DNA of 64,000 bases from Piper betle (taxonomy: Eukaryota; Streptophyta; Magnoliopsida; Piperales; Piperaceae). Location of the stretch: the NCBI GenBank assembly GCA_033002965.1, contig JAURVB010014595.1:62001-126000 (forward strand). Direction: 5' to 3'. Below are positions 26,101 through 39,061 of this stretch, one piece after another (the first letter of the stretch is position 1; the number at the start of each line of letters is the position of its first letter). The translations under genes were made by a program, and so were the position numbers. The notes under the pieces are model-generated. The model had not been told where the DNA came from. It saw nothing but the letters and a program-made list of their open reading frames with translations, and searched no databases.

Positions 26101-29100
26101 CGCACACATTTGTAAGCAAGGTTTGCTATATCGCATTTCATTTTTGCCTAAGAAATTAGTGAATCTGGAATTTTAGAGAAATATAAAAGGAATTTTGAAG
26201 ACATCTGGAATTTTTCAAAATGTATAAATATGTATTATAATTTATAGATATATAGATTGTTATATAAACAACATAAATATATAAATTTGACATGGAAAAG
26301 ACACAATAAACTATACATCAATATAACATTCATCAAAATAATTAAACTTGCAAACATCTATTTATAATAAAGAGCTTTGCTTTTCTAAAACAAGAAAATA
26401 TAGGCCTAGTCTAATGACTTGGATATTAATACTTAGATAATTAGAATACAGCATATTAGACATTATATATTTGTTCACTCTATTGAATCTTGTTTGATGT
26501 GACAACAACTCAAAACTCTCTAAGTGCTATCATAGAAGATCTAGCAACCATATGAAGAATTCAAGAATGAAGAATCAAATGAAATATTAAAGTTGTGAAA
26601 ACTTCAGTTACACTTCAGTGAGGACTTAGGCAACTGAAGATATGGGTATAGGCCAAAGAAGTAGAGGATTCAACCTTCAACTGATGTTTAGTCAATGTTT
26701 CAGCAACCAAAGGCCTAGGGCTTGATGAACAATAGTGAAGCGTCAAGTTCCGCTACCAAAGTGCATGGAGGAACCCTAAGATGATGTGGTATAGAGCGAT
26801 AGAGAACTTTGGCTAAGCTTCGGTCAAGAGTTCCACAGTCAAAGAGGGTTTGGAAACCCTGGGGCTCACGTGGCTCAAGGATTCTTAAGTTGACAAACTT
26901 CGATTAGGCTTCGATTGTGGGTTTGGCAGCCGAAGCTAACGTGACTAGTTTTAAATGAAAATTCAATTGGCGTTCATTTGATCATTTGGCAGTCAGTTGT
27001 TATAAAAAAGTTGTCAAAGCTAGCTATTGAAAAAATAAAAAGGGATGGTTCAAATCCCAACTACTACTATTTTAGGAGAGGCTACAAAAGTCTATAAATA
27101 GGGCTCTGGGGAATGAGTTTTGAACACCTTTTACTATCATTGTGAACCCTATACTCTCTTTGATCAAAATTAGAAGGAAAAGCTTGTGTTAAGAGTGGTT
27201 TTACTTATTAGCTTGTATTTCTAGGTGTTTGATTGTGTATTAAGAAGATTTCTTTGTATGTGAGGTTAGCTCCAATGTTTTTGAGCTGCTTATAATCTCC
27301 CTAAGTGTAGGGAGAGTAAGAGAGAATTTTTCTTAGAGAAGGAGGTGTTTGGCTTAGAAGCTCCCTTAGTTCAAGGTGTGAGCTTGTAAAGGTAGGTAAC
27401 TTCAAGGTGGTGGAGTTCCAAGAGTGTTTGGAACTGGTTGGCTAAGGATCCTTAGCACTTGGTGTTGGAGAAGGAATGCTTATTGGAAGCTCCTACAGTG
27501 TTAAGAATACAAGCTTACTAGACGTTTGTGGAGTGCTTTTGAAGAAGGCCTACCTTATTGCTTGTAAGTTATACAAGTGGTTTCTTATAGTAAAGATAAA
27601 AAGACATGTTCACCAAAAGACTTTGTGAGCTAGAAGAAAGGAGTACTAGTTGGGGAACCTCTTTAAAAATTACTTGTGTCTTTTCTCTTCCTTTCTCCTT
27701 GTGTGCTTATTCTTATATTAATTCACTTGTTTTAGCATACTTCACTTAACTCTCTTGCATTTGACTTGATCTCTTTATAAAGTTAAGTGAATCAAGCTCA
27801 AAACCGTTTAATAACTTGCATAGTTTGAATAATTCGCTAAAACAAGTGGCTTTGTGATCTTCATCTTGTGTTGCCTTATATATACCACCTACTTATTTAG
27901 GTTCATTTATCTTTGTTTTTGCCTTGTCTATTTGTTTCTTGTGCTTACTTGCTATATCTTATTGTGTTTAAATTGTTACCGCTTTAAATGTCCACTTGCG
28001 GTCTTTATAAAGGTCTAAGTGTTGTGGGAATCTAACTCTTTTATTAAGTGTATAGTTAATTCTCTCCCATGTAGACGCCTTCACTCTCATCTTCTACAAA
28101 AACTGTTGAAGTGAAATTAATGCCAAATTACCTAAAATATTATGCAAATAACTAGAAGTATAACATGGATCTAGCAATACAAATAGCTATAGTATTTGTG
28201 AGCCACCACCACAAATAGCCAGCATTTAAAAAGAGCACACACACACACACACACACACACACATTCTCTCTTTGCAATCTGCCCACAAAATTTGTTGTTT
28301 ATCATCGTTCTCTTGACTTTGCCCCTCTTTCTATCAAACAATGGTCTTCCCCTCTGTCTGCCCTCCCCACATTCTTCTCAACTTAAAGACAACAACCACA
28401 ATTATGGAATGACAAAATAAACAATTGAGCCATGTTTTTCCCTTTCCATAAAAATTTCTAAGAAATTCGTTTGGAATTTCTCCTAAATGGGCGAAACTAA
28501 TTTCACCCCTCGTTTTTGTTTCACCAGTCTATCGAGATAGGAATTTTGACGGTATTTTGCTAGAATTTCAAGGAATTGCAAACTTTATTTGTATGTATTA
28601 ATTAATAGACAGGAAAACCTGCATTAGTTAATGAAGCCAACCAAGAATAAGTGGTGCCTATAGCAGAAGCAAAATTTTCCTATATCTTCCTGCTTTTAAA
28701 CTTTGCCACCAAAAAGCAGAGACTATATGCCCAAATTTCCTTCCATGCTTTCATTCATGTCAGTTGTCTAGTATTTCACCATCATTACCATCCAAGATCA
28801 TACTGAAATATGCGAAATCAGAGAACTTTCATATCTACCTAATATCAGGGTCTTTTAGGGAAGAGATAATCTGTGCCTGATGTCTTTTAATAACATCCTG
28901 TACATCTGTGATCATTAGCATCCTAGTCATATTTTCCTGCAATAAATAACATTCATTAGCCAACTCTATCAAGAAATTCATCCTGAATTGTCTATTTAAA
29001 ATTTTCATAACTTACCAAGCCAAGATATCGAATATTTGGCTCACGTACAGCAATAAATTTCCCAGCAAAGCAACACATTGTGACATCATCTCCTTTTCAG

Positions 29101-32100
29101 CGTCAAGATTCATGACCTAAGAGAAACAGTAATGACACATGCATGCCAAAAATTGTATCTCAATGGCATTTTCTTGATTCCAAAGTAACAGAAAAAATAA
29201 ATATGTTCTGTTAAACCAGAAATGCCTTAGATGCCAAAGAAGGCGAACAATTTAGCTGAAGTGGCTGAAAGAAGTACCTAGGACAACTTTCATGGTATGC
29301 CATTTTTTCATTAACATAAGCTCGCTAAATATGATCCTTGTATGATACAAGTATTAAAACACAAATCATATAAGGGTATCCACTTTAAGAAATAATTTAG
29401 GCCAGGAAGAGGAAATATAATCATTGTATACATGACAGATTACATCATAATGAACTAGCAGTTTCAGTTAGGGGGTATCTTCTACCAACATCTCCTTGTA
29501 CATGTCTATATTACCTCAACTTTAAGATTTATAGTTTTACACTCATTAGTATAGAGACCCCACAATATCGATAATTAATGCTTTTCCATGTCCTAGGCAC
29601 TTAATAATATTCAACCTTTGTCAAATGCAAATATTTGTTAATAATATTCAACCTTCGTCAAATGCAAATATTTGCTATTTAATTTCATAAAACATTCCCC
29701 CTTCCATGGACCAACCCACCCCATATGTATAACCTAAAATTCAATTTGGTTAAAAAATAGCCCAATTAGATTTTCTTTTTTCTTAAGATTGGCATGAGAT
29801 GGCATTATAGCCCACTCTACAAAATTTTTGAAATGCACAGGAAAATGAGAAGATGGAGAGAAAACTGAGGAAAATCAAACAATTCCAAAGAAAAACCTCC
29901 ATGTTGTATGCTTTTAAACATGTTAAAAGTGTAAATTTATTTCAAATATTGAAACTAGGGAACTTTACAAAAAGCGTATGAACCATCTATAAACTTATTT
30001 GACCACGGCTATTAAGCACCAATATATATATTAGCACAATATCACCACAGTTTCAAGACTAATAACAATAGACAACTTAGTTTTGGATGTTTAAACCACA
30101 TCCACTCACTATGAAAATCATAGATTACTGAGTAACTTACCAATGCTAGAGCCTCAAATAACACAGCATGAGATGCATTGTTTTTGTTCACATTCTTAAC
30201 AACTTCAGTACCCATCAAGATTCTCTGCAACACCTGTATGACAAAAGAATGTATCGATATAATGCTTAAGAGTGAACATGATCAACTTGAGTGCCCAGAA
30301 AAGCACATAGAACTACATCTGATGTGCTTGACAGAAGAGCAACATGATCATGACAAACTTAGTCCCCATTTTTTATTGAAGGCCCCTTCCTGAATATCTA
30401 CTTCCATCCTTCTTTTCTTTTGGCTACGGTTGGATGACAAACTTTTGTGATATTTTGCACAAAAAGCACATGCTATAATGAAAATCTTTCTTATTGCCTG
30501 TTAATAAGATTTTCCCTTCCAACCTTTCCTTTTCTAGTGAGGCCAATATAGATTGGTTGGCGAAAAAACAGATCAACAAACTTATTCCAAAGACCAGAAG
30601 AGGCTCATCATACCTCAAACAAAGACCTTCTCGTATTTGGGTCTTCAATAGTAGGAAAGTATTGAAGAGCACGCATTGTTTTCACCTAAAAATAATCAAA
30701 TCACAGAAATGATATTTTCTTGAATATAAGGGTATAATAAGTAGTAAATTTTACATGATAATCTGCTATAGAAGCATTTATACAAGGACAATTAATACAA
30801 TCAGAGAGGTAAATAGCATATACATCTCTTAACCTATGATAAAAAGTGCACTTACGCCCCTGGCCTCCCAAAAATAGCACTTAAACCATCTCCTTTGTGT
30901 TGCATAAAGTTAATAACACTCTTTATATTTTTTATTCATCTATGAAGTTAAAATTCATGAAGAAAATTTTTATTCCAATAATTAATATGTTCTTGTATTT
31001 TAAAAAATATTTAAATTTCATAAAATATAATAACAAGTGTATATATAATACAAAATGAGGTTGTGAATTTTTTAAATTATAAAATATATTATTTAAAGTA
31101 TTAGTATAAAGATGAAAAAAGGAGGATAGATCAAAGTCTTCTTTGTTTTACATTTTCAAACCATAGGGGGTGAAAGTGTCTATCTTCTTTAACATCAGGG
31201 AGTATATCCTGTCAGGTAGGTGGTCAATATGCTATTTACTCTATCGACAATAACCCGGAAGCAAACCTGAAGCCAAGGAGATGGAATTCCATAATAAGTG
31301 TATTCTTGAGGAACTTCATAATTTCGAGCCAATCTCTCTAAAATTTTCACACATTTTGGAAGACAGCTCCAATAAGCATCATGGTTGTTTGCAACCAAAG
31401 CAACAAGAAGGCTCATAACAGATGTTAAAACACCAAGATCACGTTCATCTAGAAGTTGTGACATGCGGTCTGACCTGACAAATGTCAAGAAAACAAGAGA
31501 AACTATGTATTAGCAAATCAGTTTAGTCTAGGCAAGCATCCGCCACTTTATTAAAACTCGTGCATGAAACTTACCAGCCATCAACATTTACAACATCAGG
31601 ATTTTTACGAAATAGACGCAAAAGGCACAGAGCAGCTTTTTTCCTCACAAGCGGCCTGCAGCTGCTAGATATCTGAAATTCAAAAAAGATAAACAATAGT
31701 GTCAAATAAAACAAATTTTAACTTCATCAAAGGGAAAGAAGCTTAAAGATCTTACCAGCAACTTCTGGACATCCGGAGCTAATGATTCAGCAAATTCTCT
31801 TCCACCAATGTTCCCTATCTATGAAGAGTACAAGCGCAGCTATAAATAAACTAATAAATTTACAAATATTGCTAAAATCTGGAAGATGAACAACATAATA
31901 GATTGTCCAAAGGGCTAGCCAACATAATATATTGTCAACAAAAATAAAATAAAAGAGATGCCGGCTTCATGTTGCACAGATTTAAGGATCTGCCCAGGCA
32001 AATGAGGCAGAGGAACTCCACATATAAAGAAAATAGGATTTTCGTGTTATAGAGAGAGAAAACATAACTCGAGCATAATTTGACAGAAGGGAGCAAAATC

Positions 32101-34844
32101 GGAATCAACCATGTATATCATACTCCATGAGTCTTACTTCCATCCAAGGTTTATTAAGGTTTTTCGGTCCTAATCTCAGAGTCATCTTACAATTCTGGTC
32201 ATAAAAAATATCTCATGGCAAGAGCAAGAATTTTACTGAAACCTTAAAGAGCCTTTTCAACAAACAAAAATAACTCAAACGATAGGCTTCCATCTTAATT
32301 GTGGCAACCACTCAAGACAATCTCTTGCCGACAGTGCATGGCCTTGGTTTCATAAGTCCTTCAAAAGTGTTCCACTCCTTGTTTCTTACATTAAGAAATC
32401 AGTTTTCACTAAATTATGAAAGGGAAAAGTTGCATAAATACTTGATTGTGACATGTGTGGCTAGGTAAGCTTCAATACAAGCATACCATTTCAATAAAAG
32501 CGGTATGAAATAAGGTGACCATGTACAAGCAGCCATTGGGACAAATAATTTCACTTCCCGACACTCTCTCTTGTATTTATTATACTAAAATGAGGAAAAA
32601 AACAACTTAAAACAACCTGAAGTAACTAGGTAAGTTCCTTCCAATTTCCCTTAACAGTAAAAACAAAATTATACTTACAGACAGTATGATTAACAAAACT
32701 CTAAGATTATAAAAGGCATAAGGAAAATAAAGCAGATGCATCATCAACAACACTCTTACATTAGATTATTTTCAATAACATTTGAATTATTCTCATGAAT
32801 TACGGATATATGGTAGTTTTGACTTTCAACATCCTACAGCGCAAGACTCTCTCTTCATTAAAAAAAACATTGCCAAAGAACAATAGCTAAAATACCTTGC
32901 TCGACTTAGAATGGCAGTGTCATCTGATCAAGAAGAAAGGAAACACTGCCATCATTTATAGTTCTCTCTGATTTCTCTTTGATCTCGCTTACATGTTAAT
33001 TGCAATAAATTTCCTTCTACAGGTAGTAACTGTTGCCTTACATTTTCTTTAATGTATTATTCCTGTAACTTAATTTAATCGGTTTCAGAAAAAAGAGTCG
33101 TCAGAGATATCAGATTCCCAAGAAAAAAATTATCCTTTTAATGACTTACGACCCATTCAAAGGAGAAAGTTTACTTCGTAGCATATAAAATTCTATTGTT
33201 TGGACATATGCTTGACTAGAGTTGAGGTTTCTATCTAAATTGCAGATGTTTACAGCTAGAAGCTACTCACAATCAGTAATTGCAAAGTGAAAAATACTTA
33301 AAAGATAAACAAGAGTATGTAACATTCATATTTGATCACGTTCACTCATATTTTTCCTTGTTCTTGCTTTGTCTCATATCCTCAACAAATATATCTGCTA
33401 ACCCCGGCTTAAGGCAACAAGGACCCAAATTATTATCTCAAAAAAGCCTTCTTTTCCAGTAACTTGCTCGGGAGTTGGACTTAACGTACTTAAACAAGTA
33501 AGACACAAGACAAATAAAATCATATAGCTATAATGAAATATATAATTAGCGTACCATTGTCAGGGATAAACATTGAAAAGTCTCATTGCGCCCAATGATA
33601 TCATTTCGAACAGTGTTTATAACCAGTCTTAGAAAGTCGTGATTCTCATTTAACAAGCAGGATGTAACGATGTATCCAACCTGGATATAGAGCCTAGTTA
33701 AAAAACAGGAATTGACTTCATATAATACTTCGTCAATAAGATCTTGGAATAAGCCATACCTGCTTCTCAGGATACTTGGGTGCTGAAATAAGAGACACAG
33801 CCTCCATGTGACCAAAATCCACATCATAGCCTAGCATATAAATATAGAGCATTTTCCATACATATTTCTTTTTTTCATAAGGTGACAAACCCTGCACAAG
33901 ATCCGCCATCTTGATCAGTGATTGTTTCAAACATTTCTCTAGCCAAAATCATCCTCATTCCATGTTTGCAAATCAAACTCATTTTGTTGCCATAACATAC
34001 AATAGAAATGTATTTGAGTTGAAGAAATACTCGCCACCCCCAATTCAGAAACAAAATCAGTAATATTGTTTTAAATGTCAATCCACAAGTGATATTAGAC
34101 ACAAGTGAGAGATGAAGTAACACTAACTCTGGAAGCAATAGCCATAGTTTTTTAAAAATAAAATAAAATAAATAACCAGCAATAGGCATATATTGGTATT
34201 GGCATCCCAAAATTTTCTTCTTCCACCTATCCCAAATTGGGATGGAGAGCATGAATCCTATACTGCCATTCCACACAATTGTAAGCTATACAAAAGCTAA
34301 AATTGTGATAGTCTACATTCTTAACAATAGTGTCTGTCCCAAAATTGATCACTAGAAATTTATTAGAAAGGCAGCAGGAATGGAAGGGCTGTGGTAGGCA
34401 TCCAATTACCATACATGGTATAAAACTGCTTACTACTTACCATGGAAATTCCGCATGTTATTAACGAGACAGCTGATTTCCAGCATGCCAGCAAATGCCA
34501 AAACTGATCAGGTTCAGTATCAACTAACATCTAAGCTACATTAATTAATTAGTACCATTTCCGGGCGAAATCGAAGAAGGTAAAAAGAAAAATTAGCCCA
34601 ACGATGTCATCTAAATAACGCAATTAGGCCAAAGAAGCTGACAGTTGCGAAAGTTGAAATTCAGAATTGAACACCGAAGAAATGAGGAAGGGAAAAAAGA
34701 GAGGGGGTTTGCCTTTTCGTTCTTGAAGCGAGTACGGATGTTGCCGAGCTCCTTGTCGACGCGGAGGCGCTCCTGCTCTCTGTTCTGGCAATTGCGGACG
34801 TCGCTGATGAAGACAGAGAGGCCTCTCATACCTGACAAGGCCAT
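17103..34844 (-). CDS. AP2A: AP-2 complex subunit alpha (alpha-adaptin), 27 exons, two single-base indels
   Basis: Exons (minus): 34844-34713, 33891-33760, 33680-33555, 31818-31756, 31672-31575, 31474-31267, 30685-30614, 30233-30141, 29116-29016, 28936-28839, 25397-25316, 25164-25076, 23703-23598, 23480-23415, 23157-23051, 22966-22862, 22535-22415, 22049-21870, 21778-21527, 21408-21328, 21216-21052, 20968-20882, 20788-20663, 18825-18744, 18673-18602, 17446-17367, 17244-17103. About 1021 aa: adaptin trunk (to about residue 600), hinge (about 600-760, with LLGDLLGPL), then appendage sandwich and platform ([15 protein letters not shown]) ending PGAMLAGLL. The AP-2 alpha subunit joins beta, mu and sigma at the plasma membrane to select cargo and recruit clathrin. 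Exon 9 is 101 nt instead of 102 and exon 24 is 82 instead of 81. Each shift meets an early stop, so as written only about 330 residues would be made. Intron 1 is GC-AG. Confidence 0.95.
18761..18762 (-). other. One-base insertion in AP-2 alpha exon 24
   Basis: The minus strand reads CAT ATT GGC AGT TTC TCC TGG ACT A, whereas removing one G gives HIAVSPGL, which joins in phase to DPNPNNLV of exon 25. The exon is 82 nt between two phase-0 introns, so one base is surplus. Confidence 0.85.
19539..19626. repeat. 44-bp tandem duplication in AP-2 alpha intron 23
   Basis: Two adjacent copies (19539-19582, 19583-19626) starting CAGCTGCAACCACAAAG differ at about two positions. Confidence 0.9.
23704..25075 (-). 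other. Intron 12 of AP-2 alpha with unassigned insert-like sequence
   Basis: A 1.37-kb intron. The stretch at about 23870-24720 has higher complexity than neighbouring introns and several 60-80 codon frames on both strands. It may be an old retroelement fragment, but I recognise no domain. Confidence 0.3.
26498..27759 (+). mobile_element. Possible solo LTR inside AP-2 alpha intron 10
   Basis: The stretch begins TGTGACAACAACTC and ends CTCTCTTGCA, with TTTGA on both sides (26493-26497 and 27760-27764). It includes a TATAAATAGGGCTC promoter-like element near 27094, a composition and length (1262 bp) like plant Copia (SIRE/Maximus-type) LTRs. A 5-bp match can occur by chance and the sequence just right of 27764 has similar character, so the boundary is tentative. 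Confidence 0.35.
28236..28263. repeat. (CA)14 microsatellite
   Basis: Uninterrupted CA dinucleotide run within AP-2 alpha intron 10. Confidence 0.9.
29055..29063 (-). other. One-base deletion in AP-2 alpha exon 9
   Basis: The minus strand reads CTG GGA AAT TTA TTG CTG, whereas the family needs Leu-Gly-Lys-Phe-Ile-Ala (CTG GGN AAA TTT ATT GCT). One base is missing in the G3A3T3 run. As written, translation terminates at TGA 28929-28927, at the start of exon 10. Confidence 0.88.
29601..29674. repeat. 37-bp tandem duplication in AP-2 alpha intron 8
   Basis: Copies at 29601-29637 and 29638-29674, starting TTAATAATATTCAACCTT, differ by one T/C change. Confidence 0.93.
34711..34712 (-). other. 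Non-canonical GC donor of AP-2 alpha intron 1
   Basis: Exon 1 ends AAC GAA AAG and is followed by GCAAAC; the acceptor at 33892-33893 is AG. The protein joins FKNEK to [14 protein letters not shown] in phase 0, and no GT is available near the join. AAG|GCAA fits the GC-AG class of U2 introns. Confidence 0.88.
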
Positions 34845-35086
34845 CCCCTTGGCGGATCAGGCGTCGGATTAGAGGTCGACGGCCGGCGGAGACGGAGATC
34901 GGCGGCTGGGAGGCCGGATCGAGAGGTTGGGGAAGGAGGTGGACTCCGAGGAGGGAGGGGAAGGGTTGTCGTCTTTTCTTTTTCCTTTTCTTTCTCGCTT
35001 TTTCTTTCTTTCCACATTCCGTCCCGACTGTTATTATGATTTGATATATTTGCGGGAAAAGGGATTGATGGTAGCGATATTACCAT
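34845..35086 (-). promoter_or_regulatory. Probable 5' UTR/core promoter of AP-2 alpha
   Basis: Directly upstream of the ATG, the minus strand carries a purine (GAAA/GAGA) tract (about 34978-35020), common in plant 5' leaders. An upstream ATG at 35086 opens a frame that overlaps the main start and ends at 34826; whether it is transcribed is unknown. Confidence 0.4.
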
Positions 35087-38070
35087 CTAACAGATAAATT
35101 AACTATATTTACTGTTTCAGGAATGCTTTTCCTTCTCCGACAAACTCATTCTCCCCTCGGGAGGTGCCTCCAAACCCTCTTGAGCTGGTAGTACAGTAGA
35201 CAAAATCTACCAAAAACGGAACGTATATTTAATTCAACAGAAAAATTAATATAAAATTACTTATCTTCTATTATACATTAGAAAATAAAACTCCATTCTA
35301 AGTTAAATCACAAATTAAAAATTACCATAATCCATATTTTAAACCAAGACTAATAGAATTATACACATGAGGTCATGTCAAAACTTATAATTTTCAAACT
35401 TTTTCTTATTTTAGGAGATAAAAGGGGCTGCAGTTATCCCAATAAATTGTAATATTTTTTAGCTAATGACTATTCATCAAAAAGTTATATCATTTAGAAA
35501 AAATATAACCTTTAGCTACGAAGTGGTGACAAGATTTAATTTATTATCGACCGTTACAAGTACCAATATGCAGCTTGGATTTAATCAGATAGTTAACAAC
35601 AATCATATTATTATGATTGACAACACAAATGGACCATAGTAAGGTAATTAAATCTTAGTGACAAATTTAAAGGAGGTAGCTCTCAAAATATGACGACGAG
35701 GTAGAGGATATCTAGGTTATTCCGCTTTATTATTGACATAATTGGTGACTCACACTCTACCACAATAGCCTTCAATCATATTGATCATGGGTAAAATAAT
35801 AATTAGAAAAGATAAAGAGTAATTTTTTGTAGATATTTATAATTATTTTTACCATATAGGAATTTTCAATTAAAAGTTACCATAATTTATTAGATAAAAT
35901 ACATAGAAATAGATAAATATAATTGTCATCCCTGATTAAAAATTAATAATAATTTTTTGCTTTTTTAATTAAAATATGTAAATATATGAATTTACCATGA
36001 TTGTTTTAACATACAACAATCTATCAATACAACCATTAGATATACATCAATATATGATTAACTTAAACTATCATTAAATATAATAAAGGAAAAAGTATCC
36101 AAGTTTTAGTTGATTCCTCTTTTATAATAAATGATAATTATTTTTTACAATTTTAATAATTACACACAACATACTAAAAAACAAAAGCTGATAATAAAGA
36201 ATAAATGATTAAAATAAACCCTTTTAACTTCATAATCACTTCTTTATTTAGATAATCAGGTACACATTATTGTAATAATATAATAAATATAAGTTATTTA
36301 AAACACTGATTCAACAACTAAAGATGTCTTAATGTACTCGTAGGACAAGTAATATATTAGAATAATAATGAAAAGTCAAAATCAACATTCTGATATATTT
36401 TATCATAATAGTATGATATGCATTTTTTTCTTATATATAAAATTTACTATTATGAGGTCCTTTTCGAAAAAAATATTAATATAATTAGTCATAATATGAT
36501 GTGATATAAATATTATCATTAGGGTATGTTTAATGAAAAAATAAGAGAAATTATGTGAAAAAAGAAAAAGTAATAATTTCCCTTTTATTTTGTAGTATGT
36601 TGAATTTTGTTAGAAATAAATAAAATTTTATATAGCAATTCTCTCATTTTCTCGTGCTTGTTGTGAGGAAATAATTTATGAAGAGGAAAGGTGATCTCTT
36701 TTCTCGTATCTACTCTTATTAATAAAAGAATAATTTAATACTAATTTAAGATTAAAAATGGGTGAATCACTAAATTAAAATATATCAAAATCTAAAAAAT
36801 ACAATAAAAGTACCTCTTGCATAGAGTTATGAATTCGAATTTCGTTAAGTTTATTTTTTTAAATAATAAAAATACATTTCGTGATATAAGTTATGGGTTC
36901 GAATCTAAGTTTAAATTCTCTAACCTCAATTTTTTGAAAAACAATAATAATAATATTTTTCATAATAAAAAGTTACGTATACGAATTCAATTAACCTCGA
37001 TTTTTAACTTTTTTGCTAACGGGTCTATCTAATTATATTGAAAAATATAATAAAAAATTAAATAACTATAATTTATTTTTTATTTAAATAAGATATATCT
37101 TTAAATTCAATTATAATCTATATCTAATATATTAATTAAAATTTGTCTAATCAAGCAAGACACGATATCTTATATAATTTTTTTGTAAAACTAACTAAAT
37201 AAAATTATCAAAATATTATACTTTTTTGCTAGTACTTTCTTCTCTCGCACAGTTCATAAACGCCCACATCATTTCACAGTGGAGGTATTTTTTGAAGGAG
37301 AAATTTCCCGTCTTGGCTGCATTTTCCTGGCTGGAAAGAAAATGCGTTTCTGGAGGGCCCTTTGAAGTGGATGGTGGCTGGTGCGGTCCAGTCATTCTTG
37401 CCCGCACTGCGGGTCATATTTGGCAGCTTTCTCTATTGCCCTTCGCCTTTGAGCCGTCACATTCTAGAAAATCATCCATTAGTAAAATGATTGGAAAGAA
37501 AATTGTGGACGGTGCTTTGTAAAAAAGAAGAAGGGAAATTAATGTGAGTATTTCTTTATTGTCGATATATAAAATGGGACGACCTAAAGGAAGGCGAGGG
37601 CATTCTGACTTAATGCATGCGTCGTCTTTGTTTTCATGATTTTAATTTTAATTAGATAACTTATTAATTAAGAAGCAAGCTTAATTGACAGAAATGTTAG
37701 CACTTAATAGAGACCGGTCAAAGATCCGCACTATGTATGGAGTATATTTAAAACTTATTAATAATATATATTAAAGTTTTAAAAATTAATTTCAAAAAAT
37801 ATTACTGTAATATTTGTAAATAAAAATAATGAATATTTATTTACTTTTAACAAAAAATATAGTTGCATATAAATATTAAAATAGTTTTAATTTTAATAAG
37901 TAAAAATTTAGTGATTAAATAGAATTTATTTTTTATAATTTTGAATTCAGATAGAATTATGCTCTATTTTTTCTTAATAATATAACAATAAATAAACTAA
38001 TTAATTAATATATTAATAAAATCAATAAAAATCTAAATTAAGTAACAAACTTCATTTCAAGTATATAATT
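35087..38070. other. Intergenic DNA, strongly AT-rich
   Basis: No supported gene. Two GGTTCGAATC-like words (about 36832 and 36896) recall a Pol III B box, but there is no accompanying A box or tRNA fold. Confidence 0.5.
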
Positions 38071-38074
38071 ATAA

Positions 38075-38230
38075 ATAGAGACATTTACTTTTAGGAGTGA
38101 GCAAACATCGTTTATTATAATTTGGAGTGAGAAATATCATTTATTTTGTGTGGGAGGGAGAAAAAAATATTTAAGGTTTAAAATGATCTTAAAAAGTATT
38201 TTACCCTATAGAGGGATTTAGCGCACTGAA
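38075..38230. repeat. Divergent direct repeat, unit 1
   Basis: The block containing AGAGACATTTAC, then TTTATTATAATTTGGAGTGAG and ATTTATTTTGTGTG, is matched loosely and in the same order and orientation at about 39062-39200. Confidence 0.45.
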
Positions 38231-39061
38231 GAAATATAGTGGGTTGCGTTTGGGTCAATAATGATTTAATATATAAATATGGCTCGGTGAACGAAGAGAT
38301 TTCTTTAACATGTAAGGACTTTTCTCCACCATCATTATTGCCGTTGTTGCAGTCATTATTGCTACCATTATCGTTACTGGAAAGTCGCCACAACCCTTCC
38401 TCCCTCTTTTCTAGTGATTATTGTCACCCCTCATCATCCCCTCCCCCAACCAACCTCTCTTCCCTCTCCCCCTTTCCATGAGAAGTAGTCAGTATTTCTC
38501 ACCCCTCATCCCCTCACCTTCCCTCTCCCCTCCCTCCTCTTGCTCATCCCTCACATTATTAGTGTCGACATCTAACCTAATCCTCTTCCCCTCCCTCTCC
38601 CTCCTCCCTCTCCCCTTTTCATTCAAATCACCACTTAAATCCAACCATTACAGTAAGTATTTAAGTTTTATCTTAAATCTTGATAATTAATTAAATTTGA
38701 TTTTTTTTCATTTTGTCGTTTGTTCTATTTTGCTAGTATTAGATTATTGTTCTATTTATCACTTAGAAATGTAATTATCATTGATATCACTTACTTAACT
38801 ATTTGTGCTATATGAATAATGAGTTATTCTACATCAATCATATTTGTTTCTTATGTGTTATATAATTTTTTTTATAAAACAATAATGTTTTACCTGAATG
38901 ATATGGGTTTAATTTAGTACTTCATTGTACAATTATCAATGACAAGTGCTTTTGATATTTTTTATAATTTTTTGTATTTTTAAACATGTCATTTGTTAAT
39001 TAGAGTACATGAGATAATATTTTACTCTAAGTTTATATTTTATAATAGTCACTACGAATTG
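38231..39061. other. Spacer with pyrimidine-rich tract
   Basis: Between the two direct repeat units. About 38390-38640 is a dense CT-rich strand with spurious Pro/Ser/Leu frames; the rest is AT-rich. No gene recognised. Confidence 0.4.

Larger units (their letters stand above)
25398..28838 (-). other. Intron 10 of AP-2 alpha (3.4 kb), repeat-bearing
   Basis: The largest intron of the gene, with donor after the GAT-ATT-AG end of exon 10 and acceptor TTCTTCAG. It contains an LTR-like stretch (about 26498-27759) and a (CA)n microsatellite (28236-28263). Confidence 0.85.

Noticed and set aside
34826..35086. Upstream frame starting at 35086 as the true AP-2 alpha start
   Set aside because: It is in a different frame from the adaptin sequence and has low-complexity Lys/Glu and Pro/Ser content. 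The conserved [16 protein letters not shown] start is at 34844; at most it is an uORF.
36830..36910. Possible tRNA or SINE internal promoter (GGTTCGAATC words)
   Set aside because: Only B-box-like words are present; no A box at the right distance, no cloverleaf, no acceptor stem pairing.
38239..38690. Pro/Ser/Leu-rich plus-strand frames
   Set aside because: Produced by a CT-rich low-complexity strand; no protein family and no splice support.
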